From Lactococcus nasutitermitis (GTDB taxonomy: Bacteria > Bacillota > Bacilli > Lactobacillales > Streptococcaceae): DNA of 64,000 nt. Made by a program: the position numbers and the translations under genes. Numbering within the stretch: position 1 is the stretch's first letter; the number at the start of each line of letters is the position of its first letter. The notes beneath the pieces are model-generated. The model did not search any database. It was given only the letters and a program-made list of their open reading frames with translations, and was not told the DNA's origin. The DNA lies in contig NZ_BOVQ01000002.1 in assembly GCF_018403765.1 (NCBI RefSeq), positions 1-64,000 of the forward strand, given 5' to 3'. Of the stretch, positions 9,165 through 18,843 are shown in pieces.

Positions 9165-10295
9165 TTATTCTTTAAATTCTTTTTCGATAGCTTTTAATGC
9201 TGCGCTAAATACTTGATCCATATCATAATATTGATAATTTCCAAGCCTTCCACCAAAAATAACATTATTGACTTTATGTGCTTCTGATTTATATTTTTTA
9301 AATAACTCTGAATTTTTGGCATCATTGACAGGATAATAAGCCTCTTTTGATTTGTTCCAATCTTGAGGATATTCCTTGGTCAAGATGGTAAAGCCATCAT
9401 CTGCTTTTTTATCAAAATGTCGCCACTCCATCACGCGCGTAAATGGGGTTTCGGCATCTGTATAGTTAATCACTGCATTTCCTTGCTCATTGTTATTTTC
9501 AAAAGTTTCAGACTCAAATCTGACTGAGCGATATTCTAATTCTCCAAATTGATAGTCAAAGAACTGGTCAATCATCCCTGTGTAGATCACTCGTGGAAAT
9601 TCTTTTAAATAGGTTTCTTTGTCTTCAAAGAAATCTGTATTTAACTGAACATCAATCAAATCCGATGCTAACATTTTGTCAAAAATTGCTGTGTAGCCAT
9701 CAATGGGAACTCCTTGATAGCGATGATTGAAATAATTATTGTCAAAAGTATAACGTACGGGCAGGCGACGAATGATGAAAGCAGGGAGTTCCGTTGCTTT
9801 GCGCCCCCATTGTTTCTCTGTGTAACCTTTGATGAGTTTGCTGTAAATGTCCGTCCCAATCAATGAAATCGCTTGTTCTTCCAGATTTTTCGGTGCGCCT
9901 GAAATCCCTGCAGCAGCTTTTTGTTCGGCAATTTTTGCAGCGGCTTCTGCTGGTGTTTTCACCCCCCACATCTGATAAAAAGTGTTCATATTGAAAGGCA
10001 GATTATAGAGTTCTCCTTTGTAATTGGCAACGACTTGATTGATATAACCATTGAACTCCGTGAATTGATTGACATAGTCCCAGACTTCTTTGTTATCCGT
10101 GTGGAAGATATGTGCGCCGTAGTCATGGACATTAATACCATTTTCCTTGTGCGTGTACATATTCCCACCAATGTGTGCGCGCTTCTCAATAATCAGTGAA
10201 CGCTTCCCACGTTTAGCAGCTTCGTGAGCAAAGATAGAACCATAAGGACCGCTACCAACAATGAGATAATCATAATTCTGAGTGTTCAATTTCAT
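9165..10295 (-). CDS. glf: UDP-galactopyranose mutase
   Basis: A flavoenzyme that converts UDP-galactopyranose to UDP-galactofuranose, the Galf donor. The 376-residue protein starts with the FAD-binding motif YDYLIVGSGPYGSIFAHEAA and has the family segments HDYGAHIFHTDN (about 56) and GYTEKQWGR with its active-site region (about 156), and ends with NVIFGGRLGNYQYYDMDQV. It is the last gene of the eps operon, 75 bp after the flippase. Its presence predicts a galactofuranose residue in the polysaccharide. The ribosome site is weak (AAAGTAGAA). Confidence 0.97.
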   Translation of the reverse strand: MKLNTQNYDYLIVGSGPYGSIFAHEAAKRGKRSLIIEKRAHIGGNMYTHKENGINVHDYGAHIFHTDNKEVWDYVNQFTEFNGYINQVVANYKGELYNLPFNMNTFYQMWGVKTPAEAAAKIAEQKAAAGISGAPKNLEEQAISLIGTDIYSKLIKGYTEKQWGRKATELPAFIIRRLPVRYTFDNNYFNHRYQGVPIDGYTAIFDKMLASDLIDVQLNTDFFEDKETYLKEFPRVIYTGMIDQFFDYQFGELEYRSVRFESETFENNNEQGNAVINYTDAETPFTRVMEWRHFDKKADDGFTILTKEYPQDWNKSKEAYYPVNDAKNSELFKKYKSEAHKVNNVIFGGRLGNYQYYDMDQVFSAALKAIEKEFKE

Positions 10296-10370
10296 ATTAA
10301 AATTTTCTACTTTCTATAAATTTTACTAATTTAATGTTTCTAAAAAATTATTTCCTAGCTTCCTTAATTC

Positions 10371-11906
10371 TTATCGTTGACGTTTAATTCGACTTTTAAC
10401 AAATTGATACTCATCAGGGAACACTATTGAAAAAACTGCATAGTTTGATGCACACAAGAGCAAAAATATGATAATAAGGATTGGGAAAGCAAACAGAACA
10501 CTGATATTACTCAACAAGATGTTAGATATAAAAATCCCCAAAATCGTCGTCCATATCAAAAAAATTAGCGTGATAAAATATTGAATAAAATATCTTGAAA
10601 GTTTGATGCGGGACAGGGCATTTAATTTTAAAATTAAAATCTCCCAGATGAGATTTAGGGTTAAGTTGGTAAACATTGTACCAATAAGCACACCAATCAC
10701 ACCTAAATTTGTATATTTAATCAATAAGATAGATGACACAATATTGAGTGCGGCTTCTAAAATCGACTTATACCTTTGTTGCCAAAAAAGACCGTAGGCT
10801 GTTTCAAAGGCAATTATTGCTTGTCTAAATTGATTCACTCCAAAACTGACAATTAAACAGACAACAATTCCAAAATCTAAAATAAATTGTTTTCCAACCC
10901 AAACTTGAATAAATAATGCTGAAAATACTGCAAAACCACAACAAGCAAAAATCACGATTAAATAATTCATTCCTGTCACTTGATAAAATAATTTTGTTTC
11001 TTGCTTGCTACTTGAATATTTATTAGAAAATCTAAAATTGCCAATAGATGGAGTAAGTGCCGTAATTAGCTGATTAAGCACTACAGTTAGTCCAGTCACA
11101 ATCATCACATAGTTAGAATATTTTCCTAAGATAGTTAATCCAAGAAAAGCTGATATCACAATATTATCTGTACTTGTGAGAACAATCCCACCAACTTTGG
11201 CAGAAATCATTCCTGTTATAGACTTTCTTAGTTCATGATGTGTTTTCTTATCAAGTTTTTCCACTAATTTTTTCTTGAATAACTCTGGATATCGTTTATT
11301 GATACGGTGATTTATAGTAAAGTTAGATAACACTACAAATACAACTTGAATGATAAGATAAAGTAAATAATTTTGCCAGAAAACTAGGACAACAATCTGC
11401 AGGATTGCAATGATACTTTGAAAAATTAAATTATTCACTTGATTTAAATAATCATTTTGGTCAGCGGTTAAAATAATTCGTTTATAAGTAATTAAATAAG
11501 TTACTGCTGATGATAGTGAATACAAGAAAAAATAAAGCCATAATTGAAAGTCAGTAAATATTGAACCTCCATGAATAAAAGTAGGAATAAAAAATCCAAC
11601 CGTTGCAGCGGCTAAAGTAATGATAATAGCAACAGCATTCAAAAATTTACGATAAAAGTGTAGATAAGCACGAATTAATTTTTTATTTCCTCTTTGTAGA
11701 GGCTCATATAAAGAAGCAGTAACTGCAACACCTATACCCAGCTCAGCAAATGATAATATACCTAAAATGTTAGAAAATAATGAATTAAGCCCAACATAAT
11801 CCGTTCCTAATTGAAGAATAAAAAAACGTCTTACTACAAAAGAGAGAATAAGGACAATAACATTATTGATAATTGAAAAGCCAACATTCTTTGACACATT
11901 TCGCAT
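10371..11906 (-). CDS. Polysaccharide repeat-unit flippase (Wzx) of the eps operon
   Basis: A 511-residue membrane protein with about 12-14 hydrophobic helices. It starts MRNVSKNVGFSIINNVIVLILSF, as lactococcal and streptococcal Wzx transporters do. It would move the undecaprenyl-pyrophosphate-linked repeat unit to the outer face for the Wzy polymerase encoded two genes upstream. GAGGACA precedes the ATG. It lies 9 bp after the GT4 transferase gene and 75 bp before glf. Confidence 0.88.
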   Translation of the reverse strand: MRNVSKNVGFSIINNVIVLILSFVVRRFFILQLGTDYVGLNSLFSNILGILSFAELGIGVAVTASLYEPLQRGNKKLIRAYLHFYRKFLNAVAIIITLAAATVGFFIPTFIHGGSIFTDFQLWLYFFLYSLSSAVTYLITYKRIILTADQNDYLNQVNNLIFQSIIAILQIVVLVFWQNYLLYLIIQVVFVVLSNFTINHRINKRYPELFKKKLVEKLDKKTHHELRKSITGMISAKVGGIVLTSTDNIVISAFLGLTILGKYSNYVMIVTGLTVVLNQLITALTPSIGNFRFSNKYSSSKQETKLFYQVTGMNYLIVIFACCGFAVFSALFIQVWVGKQFILDFGIVVCLIVSFGVNQFRQAIIAFETAYGLFWQQRYKSILEAALNIVSSILLIKYTNLGVIGVLIGTMFTNLTLNLIWEILILKLNALSRIKLSRYFIQYFITLIFLIWTTILGIFISNILLSNISVLFAFPILIIIFLLLCASNYAVFSIVFPDEYQFVKSRIKRQR

Positions 11907-11915
11907 TTTTTGTCC

Positions 11916-13076
11916 TCAATTATTTTTTTCTAATTCTTGCTCAAGAAGTTTTTTTAGATTTGTAGTTGTTGTTTTTGAAGAAAATTTTGAAATATAAGAT
12001 TTTCTATTTTGATTGATATATGTTACAAGCGTTTCCCAATTTTGTGATATATTTTCAAGTGTCTTTGATAAATCTTGAGGATTTTTTAACTCAAAAAGAT
12101 AGCCATTCTTTTCATTTTCAATAAGTTCTGGACTTGCTCCAGTGTTTGTTCCAATGACAATCCGACCTGAACACATAGCTTCAGCGACTACTCTTCCAAA
12201 TGCTTCTGTCCTAGCAGAGATAACCACATGAGAATTTTTATAAATTTCTTCTAAATTTTCTGCAAAGGAATGAAAAGTAACAACATCAGATATATCAAGT
12301 TTTTCTGCCAATTCTGAGTAAAATTTGATATTTTCTTGATATCCAGAGCCAAAGACATTTAAACAAAGCTTTCTATCCTTTTCTTTCAGGATTTTTATTG
12401 CTTCTAGTACATCCAAAAGTCGCTTAGATTCCTCATATCCTCCAAGAAAAGTAAGCTTTAATGTTTCAGGGGTTACTTGCTCCAGTGATGAGATTTCTGC
12501 GTAATTTTCACTTTCTATCCCATCATTAATTTTATGAAACTTAGCAGTATTTCCGATAAACTTTAAATAATATTCTTTTACAGATTCTGAAATTGGAATA
12601 AGTGTTGCTTTTCTCATCGAATGTGCGACAAACTTTGGAAAATCAAAGCTAACATTTTGATCTTCACTACTATACTCTCTTAAATGCCACAAAAGTGGTA
12701 ATTTCAAATAGTGTGCTGCTATAGCTCCAACATTAGTTGCTGATATATTGATATAAACGAGAGAAAACTTTTCTTTTCTGTGAAGTTTTATAATATTGAA
12801 ATCTGCTCTAAGATTATAAATCATTTTTATGAGTCGATTAAAAACTCTCAATTTTCCAGTTCTATCTCGTCGATGTGTCCAAGTGCGGCTTTTGATTACT
12901 ACAAAAGGAATAGATAATTGTTGAAGTTTTTCAGTGAAAGCTCCTGCTCGTGGAACGACAACTAAAAAATCAAAATTTTCTCTTAATCTTAAAATATTTT
13001 CAATTAAGGCTAAATTAGAGCCTCCTTCTTTTGAAGGAACTCCACTGATAACCAAAATCTTTGCTTTCTTATTCAT
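11916..13076 (-). CDS. Glycosyltransferase family 4
   Basis: A 386-residue cytoplasmic GT-B glycosyltransferase that would add one sugar to the lipid-linked repeat unit. The N-terminal half has a glycine-rich start (ILVISGVPSKEGGSN). The C-terminal half has the GT4 donor-binding pattern: LTFLGGYEESKRLLDVLEA, then VTFHSFAENLEEIYKNS, then the E-x7-E motif in RTEAFGRVVAEAMCSG. Donor and linkage cannot be read from the sequence. The ATG overlaps the wzy stop by 4 bp (ATGA), indicating translational coupling. Confidence 0.88.
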   Translation of the reverse strand: MNKKAKILVISGVPSKEGGSNLALIENILRLRENFDFLVVVPRAGAFTEKLQQLSIPFVVIKSRTWTHRRDRTGKLRVFNRLIKMIYNLRADFNIIKLHRKEKFSLVYINISATNVGAIAAHYLKLPLLWHLREYSSEDQNVSFDFPKFVAHSMRKATLIPISESVKEYYLKFIGNTAKFHKINDGIESENYAEISSLEQVTPETLKLTFLGGYEESKRLLDVLEAIKILKEKDRKLCLNVFGSGYQENIKFYSELAEKLDISDVVTFHSFAENLEEIYKNSHVVISARTEAFGRVVAEAMCSGRIVIGTNTGASPELIENEKNGYLFELKNPQDLSKTLENISQNWETLVTYINQNRKSYISKFSSKTTTTNLKKLLEQELEKNN

Positions 13077-14266
13077 TTTTTACCGTCCGTGTCTGTCCGT
13101 AATTGTAATAAGTTCATTCTTTCTTTTTTTGAAAACTGATAATATCCTAAAATTATCAAAAATATATTCACATAAATCATTGCTGATTGGTCTTCTGGAA
13201 ATGCCATGACAGAAAAAGCTATAAAGGATGAAAAATATAATTTTTCTTTTAGATTCATCCCTTCTCTTAGTACAACTATGAGAGAGATTATAAATAATAC
13301 CAAAGCAAACCTGCCAAAATACATTGTCAAGTAGATATACGCGCCGTCAAGTATTCCATTTCCATAAGTTGCTAGGCCAACTGTTGTAGAAGTCATTACA
13401 TTCGTTCCAAAGTTTTTGATTGGAAAATTTTGCAGATAATAAGTCCACAAGGCTGGTCTTGACTGGACATGACCATTGATAAAGTTAAATATAGGTGTTC
13501 CTAACTGTGTTGTTATCCAAAAAGCGAAACTTGTCAGAATAATGGGAAGAAAGGCGGTCAAAGAAAGTATTTTATACCAAGCTTTATTTTCTATAATTTT
13601 CATCACAAGGTAACTTATGATGAAAATTATTCCTCCCATCGTAGCCGTACCAGCTCCGATTATTACTGAAAATATAATCGCCACAACAAGAAAAATAAAG
13701 TTATTCCTTTGTTTCTTCATCAAATTTATAACTATAGCTTCAATTCCTAAAACTACTAAAAGCATTCCAAACATATTTGGATGGTTAAAACCATAAAAAT
13801 AAACTGTATTTTGATAATTTGAGAATAAGACTGAACTTGCTTCTCCTGAACGTGGTAACATTCCTACTAAACTCATTCCGATAATCGCTATCATAGCAGT
13901 AACAAGAGCGAAGAAATGGAGTTTAATTAGTCGCTTCAATCTCATGCCATATGCAGAAACACCGTATAAAATAAAAAGCCATACAATAATATTTGAATTT
14001 AATTGTTTAATAAAATAATAATTAATGAAAATAGCTAGTAAAAAAAGAGAGGCTACGATAAATTGTCTTAAGGTTCGTATGGCAAAAAATCCAAGAATGA
14101 AAATGAACAATGCGATATACATAATTGTATGAGACTTTGCGCTAAGATATGTATAAAAAGTTGAAAAAGAGCTGATACTAATGATACTTAATAAATTAAA
14201 TAGGAAAAAGAGTGATAGGACTATCTTTCCTAAAATACTTTGGCTTTGGTTCTTCTCGTTTATCAT
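13073..14266 (-). CDS. Polysaccharide polymerase, Wzy-like
   Basis: A 397-residue, very hydrophobic protein with about 10-12 predicted membrane helices and a larger loop around residues 255-300. Wzy polymerases are poorly conserved, so the call rests on topology, position between glycosyltransferase genes, and the absence of another polymerase candidate in the operon. It would link repeat units on the outer face of the membrane. The ribosome site AAAGGAGG is very strong. Confidence 0.75.
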   Translation of the reverse strand: MINEKNQSQSILGKIVLSLFFLFNLLSIISISSFSTFYTYLSAKSHTIMYIALFIFILGFFAIRTLRQFIVASLFLLAIFINYYFIKQLNSNIIVWLFILYGVSAYGMRLKRLIKLHFFALVTAMIAIIGMSLVGMLPRSGEASSVLFSNYQNTVYFYGFNHPNMFGMLLVVLGIEAIVINLMKKQRNNFIFLVVAIIFSVIIGAGTATMGGIIFIISYLVMKIIENKAWYKILSLTAFLPIILTSFAFWITTQLGTPIFNFINGHVQSRPALWTYYLQNFPIKNFGTNVMTSTTVGLATYGNGILDGAYIYLTMYFGRFALVLFIISLIVVLREGMNLKEKLYFSSFIAFSVMAFPEDQSAMIYVNIFLIILGYYQFSKKERMNLLQLRTDTDGKK

Positions 14267-14291
14267 GAACTCCTCCTTTCAATATTTTAAT

Positions 14292-15182
14292 TCACATATA
14301 TTTTTTTCGTATAATATCTAATGTTTTTCTATCATGATAGCCTTTATACATAGCTTGTAGTTTTTTTAATTTATTTTTTTCTCCTAAAATCATCTTTATT
14401 ACGCGTTTCTTTTCAAAATTAAAGAATGATTTAAATCTTGTACTAGAATGAGGAGATAAAAGCAAATCATGATGCCTTTTTATCAAGATTGGGAAATTTC
14501 TATAGGTATAATAATATCTAATTGGCGAATGGTTTGTTGGATGAAATGTACGTCCCATTAGTTTTTTTTCAATTTTATCTCCGACAGTTTGGTACAAAAA
14601 AGTATTTTTTAATCCAATCATTTTTTTATTATATTTAATGATTTCTAAAAAGAAATCAAAATCTACACCATCAATAAAAAGACTTTCATCCATCCCTCCC
14701 ACCAAGTAATAGTCTTCAATCTTAATAAATGCTCCTGATTGGATTGGAATATAAAAATAATCATCTGGATTTTGAATTTCTTTTATTCTCGCATCTATGA
14801 TTTTTTTATTCAATTCATCCGATTGATTTCTATCGGTTACCATGGGGAAATATACAGCAACTTCATCATTGAGATTTCTAGCTTTTATCTCTTCAAAATA
14901 GTTCTCCGCCATGATAGAATCTTGGTCTAAGGTTAAAACCCAATCACAGTCGGTATGTTTGATAAGATATTTTACACCGTCATTAAGTGCTTTTGCAATA
15001 CCGACATTTTCATTTTCCTCTACACAAAAAGCAGATGAAAGTTTGTTCATCAATTCTTTTTTATTTTTTGAAGCATTATCAACAATCACAGTTTCAACAT
15101 TGTTGCTAATAAGAAATTTGACGGTATTTGCTATGAGGTCAATATCTGGATTGTAGGTTACTATTACTGCTCCTATTTTCAT
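14292..15182 (-). CDS. Glycosyltransferase family 2, rhamnosyltransferase-like
   Basis: A 296-residue GT-A transferase. It starts MKIGAVIVTYNPDIDLIANTV, has a nucleotide-binding VIVDNASKN segment near 35 and the metal-binding DxD-like LTLDQDS near 85, and the acceptor-side GGMDESLFIDGVDFDF near 165. This arrangement resembles bacterial rhamnosyltransferases (RfbF/WbbL type), but donor specificity is inferred. AGGAGAAG sits 4 nt before the ATG. Confidence 0.88.
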   Translation of the reverse strand: MKIGAVIVTYNPDIDLIANTVKFLISNNVETVIVDNASKNKKELMNKLSSAFCVEENENVGIAKALNDGVKYLIKHTDCDWVLTLDQDSIMAENYFEEIKARNLNDEVAVYFPMVTDRNQSDELNKKIIDARIKEIQNPDDYFYIPIQSGAFIKIEDYYLVGGMDESLFIDGVDFDFFLEIIKYNKKMIGLKNTFLYQTVGDKIEKKLMGRTFHPTNHSPIRYYYTYRNFPILIKRHHDLLLSPHSSTRFKSFFNFEKKRVIKMILGEKNKLKKLQAMYKGYHDRKTLDIIRKKYM

Positions 15183-15223
15183 TACTTCTCCTATTATTTT
15201 TTGCTATCATTTTTTCTTCTGAA

Positions 15224-16081
15224 TTAAAATCTTAAATCTGAATTTTTTCCTAAAATAATTATATGCCATTCTTCTAAAAATTCTTCTTTTGTATAAGTTC
15301 TGTAGCCTCCATACAAATCGTTGATATAGTCCTCTGGGTGTTCTGGAATTCGGACTTCTATATTAGAAAATTGTGCATTTTTTCCTTTTCCCCAATCTTT
15401 ACTAGGAACGAGTTCTTTCATGCCATATCTGCCCAATAAAGTCCCGCTTTGCTCACTTGATTCAATATCAAATTTTGCAATATAATTATCTAATTTTTTT
15501 AAGAAAAATTGCTTGTCTTTTTTTACAAATAGGGCTAAAGTAATCGCAATGAGATGCTGTAGCTGATAAATGACTTTTGATTTTTTATTAGGGTTAATCA
15601 TAACCATTGAATAAGCATAGAGTTTTGCTAATAGGGTGAATTTTATTTTAAAAATTTTTTTCTCAAAATTTCCTGTAGGAGAACCATCAATCGGGGCAAT
15701 ATCTATAAAAGGATGTGATATTTCATTATCATTTTCTAGGAGTGAAGTGACATTGTAATTCAGATTAAATGCCTTGATTGCCGGATACTTGAAATCACTA
15801 TCTCTTGAATAATGATTAGAAAAAGTATCTTTTCCAAAAATTTGTGGTTCTTTCTTGAGAATTTCTACTAATCTTGTATAATCTTTTCTTGGAATGCCTA
15901 AATCAACATCATCGTCATATGGAAGAAAATTCTGATAGTAGATACTTCCCAAAACAGAACCACCTGTTAAAAAATAATGAATATCATTAGCTTGAAAAAA
16001 ATCAATAATTTTTCTTAATAGCAATGCTTGACTTTCTTGAAGTTCAGGTAATAACTCTAAGCCATAGTCTGTTTCTTTCAT
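15224..16081 (-). CDS. LicD-family phosphotransferase
   Basis: A 285-residue LicD/FKRP-type nucleotidyltransferase-fold protein. LicD enzymes transfer phosphocholine or another phospho-substituent from a CDP-linked donor to a glycan. The family motifs are visible: YFLTGGSVLGSIYYQNFLPYDDDVDLGIPR contains the G-S signature (near 38-45) and the DDDVD metal site (near 56-60). It predicts phosphodiester decoration of the polysaccharide; the moiety could be choline, glycerol or a sugar phosphate. Its ATG overlaps the preceding stop by 1 bp (TAATG). Confidence 0.9.
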   Translation of the reverse strand: MKETDYGLELLPELQESQALLLRKIIDFFQANDIHYFLTGGSVLGSIYYQNFLPYDDDVDLGIPRKDYTRLVEILKKEPQIFGKDTFSNHYSRDSDFKYPAIKAFNLNYNVTSLLENDNEISHPFIDIAPIDGSPTGNFEKKIFKIKFTLLAKLYAYSMVMINPNKKSKVIYQLQHLIAITLALFVKKDKQFFLKKLDNYIAKFDIESSEQSGTLLGRYGMKELVPSKDWGKGKNAQFSNIEVRIPEHPEDYINDLYGGYRTYTKEEFLEEWHIIILGKNSDLRF

Positions 16082-16881
16082 TACTTTTGAACTCCATGTG
16101 CTATCCGTTTTGCTTTATCCACTGCTTTTTGAGTTCTCATTACTCTTTGTTCTACAAATCTATTTACTCGATTGTGTTTAGAATTCGGATGATTGGTCTG
16201 CAAGGTTTCAAGTTCTATTGTTTCTATGTGATTAGCTTCTATCCAAACATCTAATAAACGTTCTGATAAATAGCCAAATACTCGTTGTTGAAAAGGAGGA
16301 CGTTTTTTTACTTCTTCCATATCAATATCACAATTCATTAAAATCTGAAAAAGCCACTCACAATAATTGTCATAGTTTTCTCGTTGCGCAATCATCATAT
16401 TCATTGGATGAAAAGAGTGAGAATCCATGATATGTTCAAAAGAAGGGAGATAAGTTGGGAAAAATTCTGAAATATATTTTTTTACAGCCACTAAATCTCT
16501 GCCAAAATGGTATTTTTCATAGCTTTCTTGGACATTCATTCTTTTTAAATTTTTTGTATAGCGTTGTCCAACAATCATCTTATCTTTTTGAGCGAGAATT
16601 TGTTTTATCTCTTCATCGTTTAAAAGATGATTTTTAACTATAAAATATCTTCTATAATGTACGAGTCCTTTAATATCGCTGGTGTCATTTTTCCAAAGCC
16701 AATATAATGCTGTTAATTCTGAATAGTAGGGGTTTTTTTCAGCTATATTATCATCTGCATTGTCTGTTAATCCGTGATATTTTTCTGCTAAATCATTTGC
16801 ATTTTTTCCTACGAAAAAAGGAATATAATTTTTTAACTTTGGGAACTCTGCTTCTTTATGGCTGACTACTGCAATTTTCAT
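16081..16881 (-). CDS. DUF4422 capsular polysaccharide glycosyltransferase
   Basis: A 266-residue member of the DUF4422 family, found in capsule and EPS clusters and associated with hexose, often galactose, transfer. Characteristic segments are GLTDNADDNIAEKNPYYSEL, LYWLWKN and LVHYRRYF in the first half and HPMNMMIAQRENYDNYCEWLF in the second. The ATG at 16881 starts the conserved beta strand MKIAVVSHKE; a GTG at 16908 is an upstream in-frame alternative. GGAGAAG lies about 12 nt upstream. Confidence 0.88.
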   Translation of the reverse strand: MKIAVVSHKEAEFPKLKNYIPFFVGKNANDLAEKYHGLTDNADDNIAEKNPYYSELTALYWLWKNDTSDIKGLVHYRRYFIVKNHLLNDEEIKQILAQKDKMIVGQRYTKNLKRMNVQESYEKYHFGRDLVAVKKYISEFFPTYLPSFEHIMDSHSFHPMNMMIAQRENYDNYCEWLFQILMNCDIDMEEVKKRPPFQQRVFGYLSERLLDVWIEANHIETIELETLQTNHPNSKHNRVNRFVEQRVMRTQKAVDKAKRIAHGVQK

Positions 16882-16946
16882 ATCTTTTTTTACTCTTCTC
16901 CACAACACTTTTTATATTTCTTCAAGGTGGTGAACTTGTCTATTTT

Positions 16947-18113
16947 TCATTTCGTGTTATTAAATACTTTTTCGTATTCATTTACAATGTATTCCCAAGA
17001 AAAATATTGTGAAATTCTGTTTTTTGCTTTTTCTCCGAAGTCGTTATAATCTGCTGGGAACTTTTCAATCTTATTGATAAGATTGGCTAAATTTTTCTCA
17101 GTTTTTTCCCAATACAACGCTCCGTCTTCGGCCACTTCTTGGTTGAAACCGACATTTAGTAAGAGATTGAGTTTTGTTGAACTTAATGCTTCAACTAGAC
17201 TTGGATTGGTTCCTCCGACTTCATGTCCATGAAAATAAGCAAAGGCATTTTCTCTGATTTTTTTAATGAGTTCTTTATCATAAACTGTTCCGACAAATTT
17301 TATTCTTTTATCTTTATGAAATCCTGTTTTTTCCCTCAGTTCTCCATAAAATTTATTTTTTTCGATATTCGTAATAAGAACAAAATCTTTTTTAGAATTT
17401 GAAGCCATAAATTCTCGAAGCATAGTTTCATAATTGTTTTCCGGAACAAAACGTCCGATTACTAGATAGTATTCATTTGTTTTTACTTCTTTCTCCTTGT
17501 ACCAGCTGAGAAGTTTTTCGTCGTCATTTTCAAGTTGACTGAGGCTTAAATCTGCTCCATAGGCAATATAAGTTGTCTTTGGTTGATACTTTGTATATGA
17601 ATTTTGGATATATTTCTCAATATTTTTACTATCACAAATCAATAAATCTGCGTGTTTTACCATGTATTGCTCGGATATTTTCCAATATTTTTTGACTGGT
17701 GCGCTCCATTTTGCTCGAAGCCATTCGTGTCCATCTGGATTTACCAGTAGAGTAATTCCTAATTGCTTCATTTGCTTTTTATACGTCCCAATAAATGGTC
17801 CAATACGGCAGGCTAAAATATAAATAATTGCATTTTGATAGTGATTTTTCTTAATATTGTTGATTGAATATTTTAGGGCTGCTAAGTCGTAATAAATAGC
17901 ATTTGCAGGTCCTATCTTTTTCTTTACAATGTTAAAACATTCTGCATCGTTATAAATAAAATTATCTTTTGCTTGTTCTGATAGGCAAGCAATGTGATAC
18001 TTGAGTGTTTTATTTATTTGATGACCGGTTAATTCTTCAACAAATGTTTCGAAACCGCCGTATTTTGCAGGTATGCCTTTTGAACCTATGATGTATATAT
18101 GTTTTTCTTTCAC
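16947..18113 (-). CDS. DUF1972-type glycosyltransferase (Cps2T/rhamnosyltransferase-like)
   Basis: A 388-residue GT4-like transferase beginning IYIIGSKGIPAKYGGFETFVEEL, the hallmark of the DUF1972 group that includes streptococcal rhamnosyltransferases acting just after the priming transferase. The donor-binding half contains YYLVIGRFVPENNYE and GGTNPSLVEALSSTK. The start is a GTG whose GTGA overlaps the epsD stop by 4 bp, indicating translational coupling. It probably adds the second sugar, often rhamnose (inference). No dTDP-rhamnose genes are in the window, so they would be elsewhere. Confidence 0.88.
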   Translation of the reverse strand: MKEKHIYIIGSKGIPAKYGGFETFVEELTGHQINKTLKYHIACLSEQAKDNFIYNDAECFNIVKKKIGPANAIYYDLAALKYSINNIKKNHYQNAIIYILACRIGPFIGTYKKQMKQLGITLLVNPDGHEWLRAKWSAPVKKYWKISEQYMVKHADLLICDSKNIEKYIQNSYTKYQPKTTYIAYGADLSLSQLENDDEKLLSWYKEKEVKTNEYYLVIGRFVPENNYETMLREFMASNSKKDFVLITNIEKNKFYGELREKTGFHKDKRIKFVGTVYDKELIKKIRENAFAYFHGHEVGGTNPSLVEALSSTKLNLLLNVGFNQEVAEDGALYWEKTEKNLANLINKIEKFPADYNDFGEKAKNRISQYFSWEYIVNEYEKVFNNTK

Positions 18114-18841
18114 TCTGTTTCTTCATCTCCCTCATACATATCTGCACCATTAATAGCTTGAGCTACCGTTCTAAAAATAGTAAGAAAATCAAAACCGAGA
18201 CTATGAACATTGAGATATTTTAATTCTAGGTCACATCTTTCAGGAAAATAAACTTTACTTCTACCGTGAGTTGTCCAGTATCCTGTAATACCCGGCTTGC
18301 AAATAAGGAGATACGGAAGTTTACTTCCGTATTCTTGCTCTTCGAAGAGCAAGATTGGGCGCGGTCCAACTAAACTCATGTCTCCCTTTAAAACATTAAA
18401 AAACTGGGGAAATTCGTCTATTGAATGGTTGCGGATAATGGATCCGATTTTTGTAAATCTTGGGTCATTTTTTAATTTATTGCCATGTGCTTGGTATTCT
18501 TCGTAAACATCGGGATGTGTTTCAAAGTATTCTTCTGCATTTACAATCATTGTTCTGAATTTTAAAATATAGAAGATTTCTCCATGTTTTCCGTAACGTT
18601 TTTGTTTGAAAATCATTGGTCCTTTGTCTTTTTTGGGACTTAACTTATAAAAGGGAAAGAGGATAATCATGATGAGCAGAAAAAGCAAACTTCCCATAAG
18701 TCCTCCTAAAATATCAATCAGTCTTTTGATAATGATTTCTGTCACTGTCCATCTTTTTATTTTTACCAATCCTTCGGCTATCAAGCTTTCGGTATAGTCA
18801 TCACGGAATAAGGTTCTTTTTGCTTTTTCATTTTCTTTCAT
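18110..18841 (-). CDS. epsD: Undecaprenyl-phosphate sugar phosphotransferase (priming glycosyltransferase)
   Basis: It transfers the first sugar-1-phosphate (Glc or Gal) to undecaprenyl phosphate on the inner membrane face, starting repeat-unit assembly. The 243-residue short-form enzyme has one N-terminal membrane helix (about 45-67), then the catalytic core motifs KQKRYGKHGEIFYILKFRTM, DEFPQFFNVLKGDMSLVGPRP and CKPGITGYWTTHGRS. It lacks the extra membrane helices of the large WbaP form. Located 2 bp after the phosphatase gene. Confidence 0.95.
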   Translation of the reverse strand: MKENEKAKRTLFRDDYTESLIAEGLVKIKRWTVTEIIIKRLIDILGGLMGSLLFLLIMIILFPFYKLSPKKDKGPMIFKQKRYGKHGEIFYILKFRTMIVNAEEYFETHPDVYEEYQAHGNKLKNDPRFTKIGSIIRNHSIDEFPQFFNVLKGDMSLVGPRPILLFEEQEYGSKLPYLLICKPGITGYWTTHGRSKVYFPERCDLELKYLNVHSLGFDFLTIFRTVAQAINGADMYEGDEETE

Positions 18842-18843
18842 TT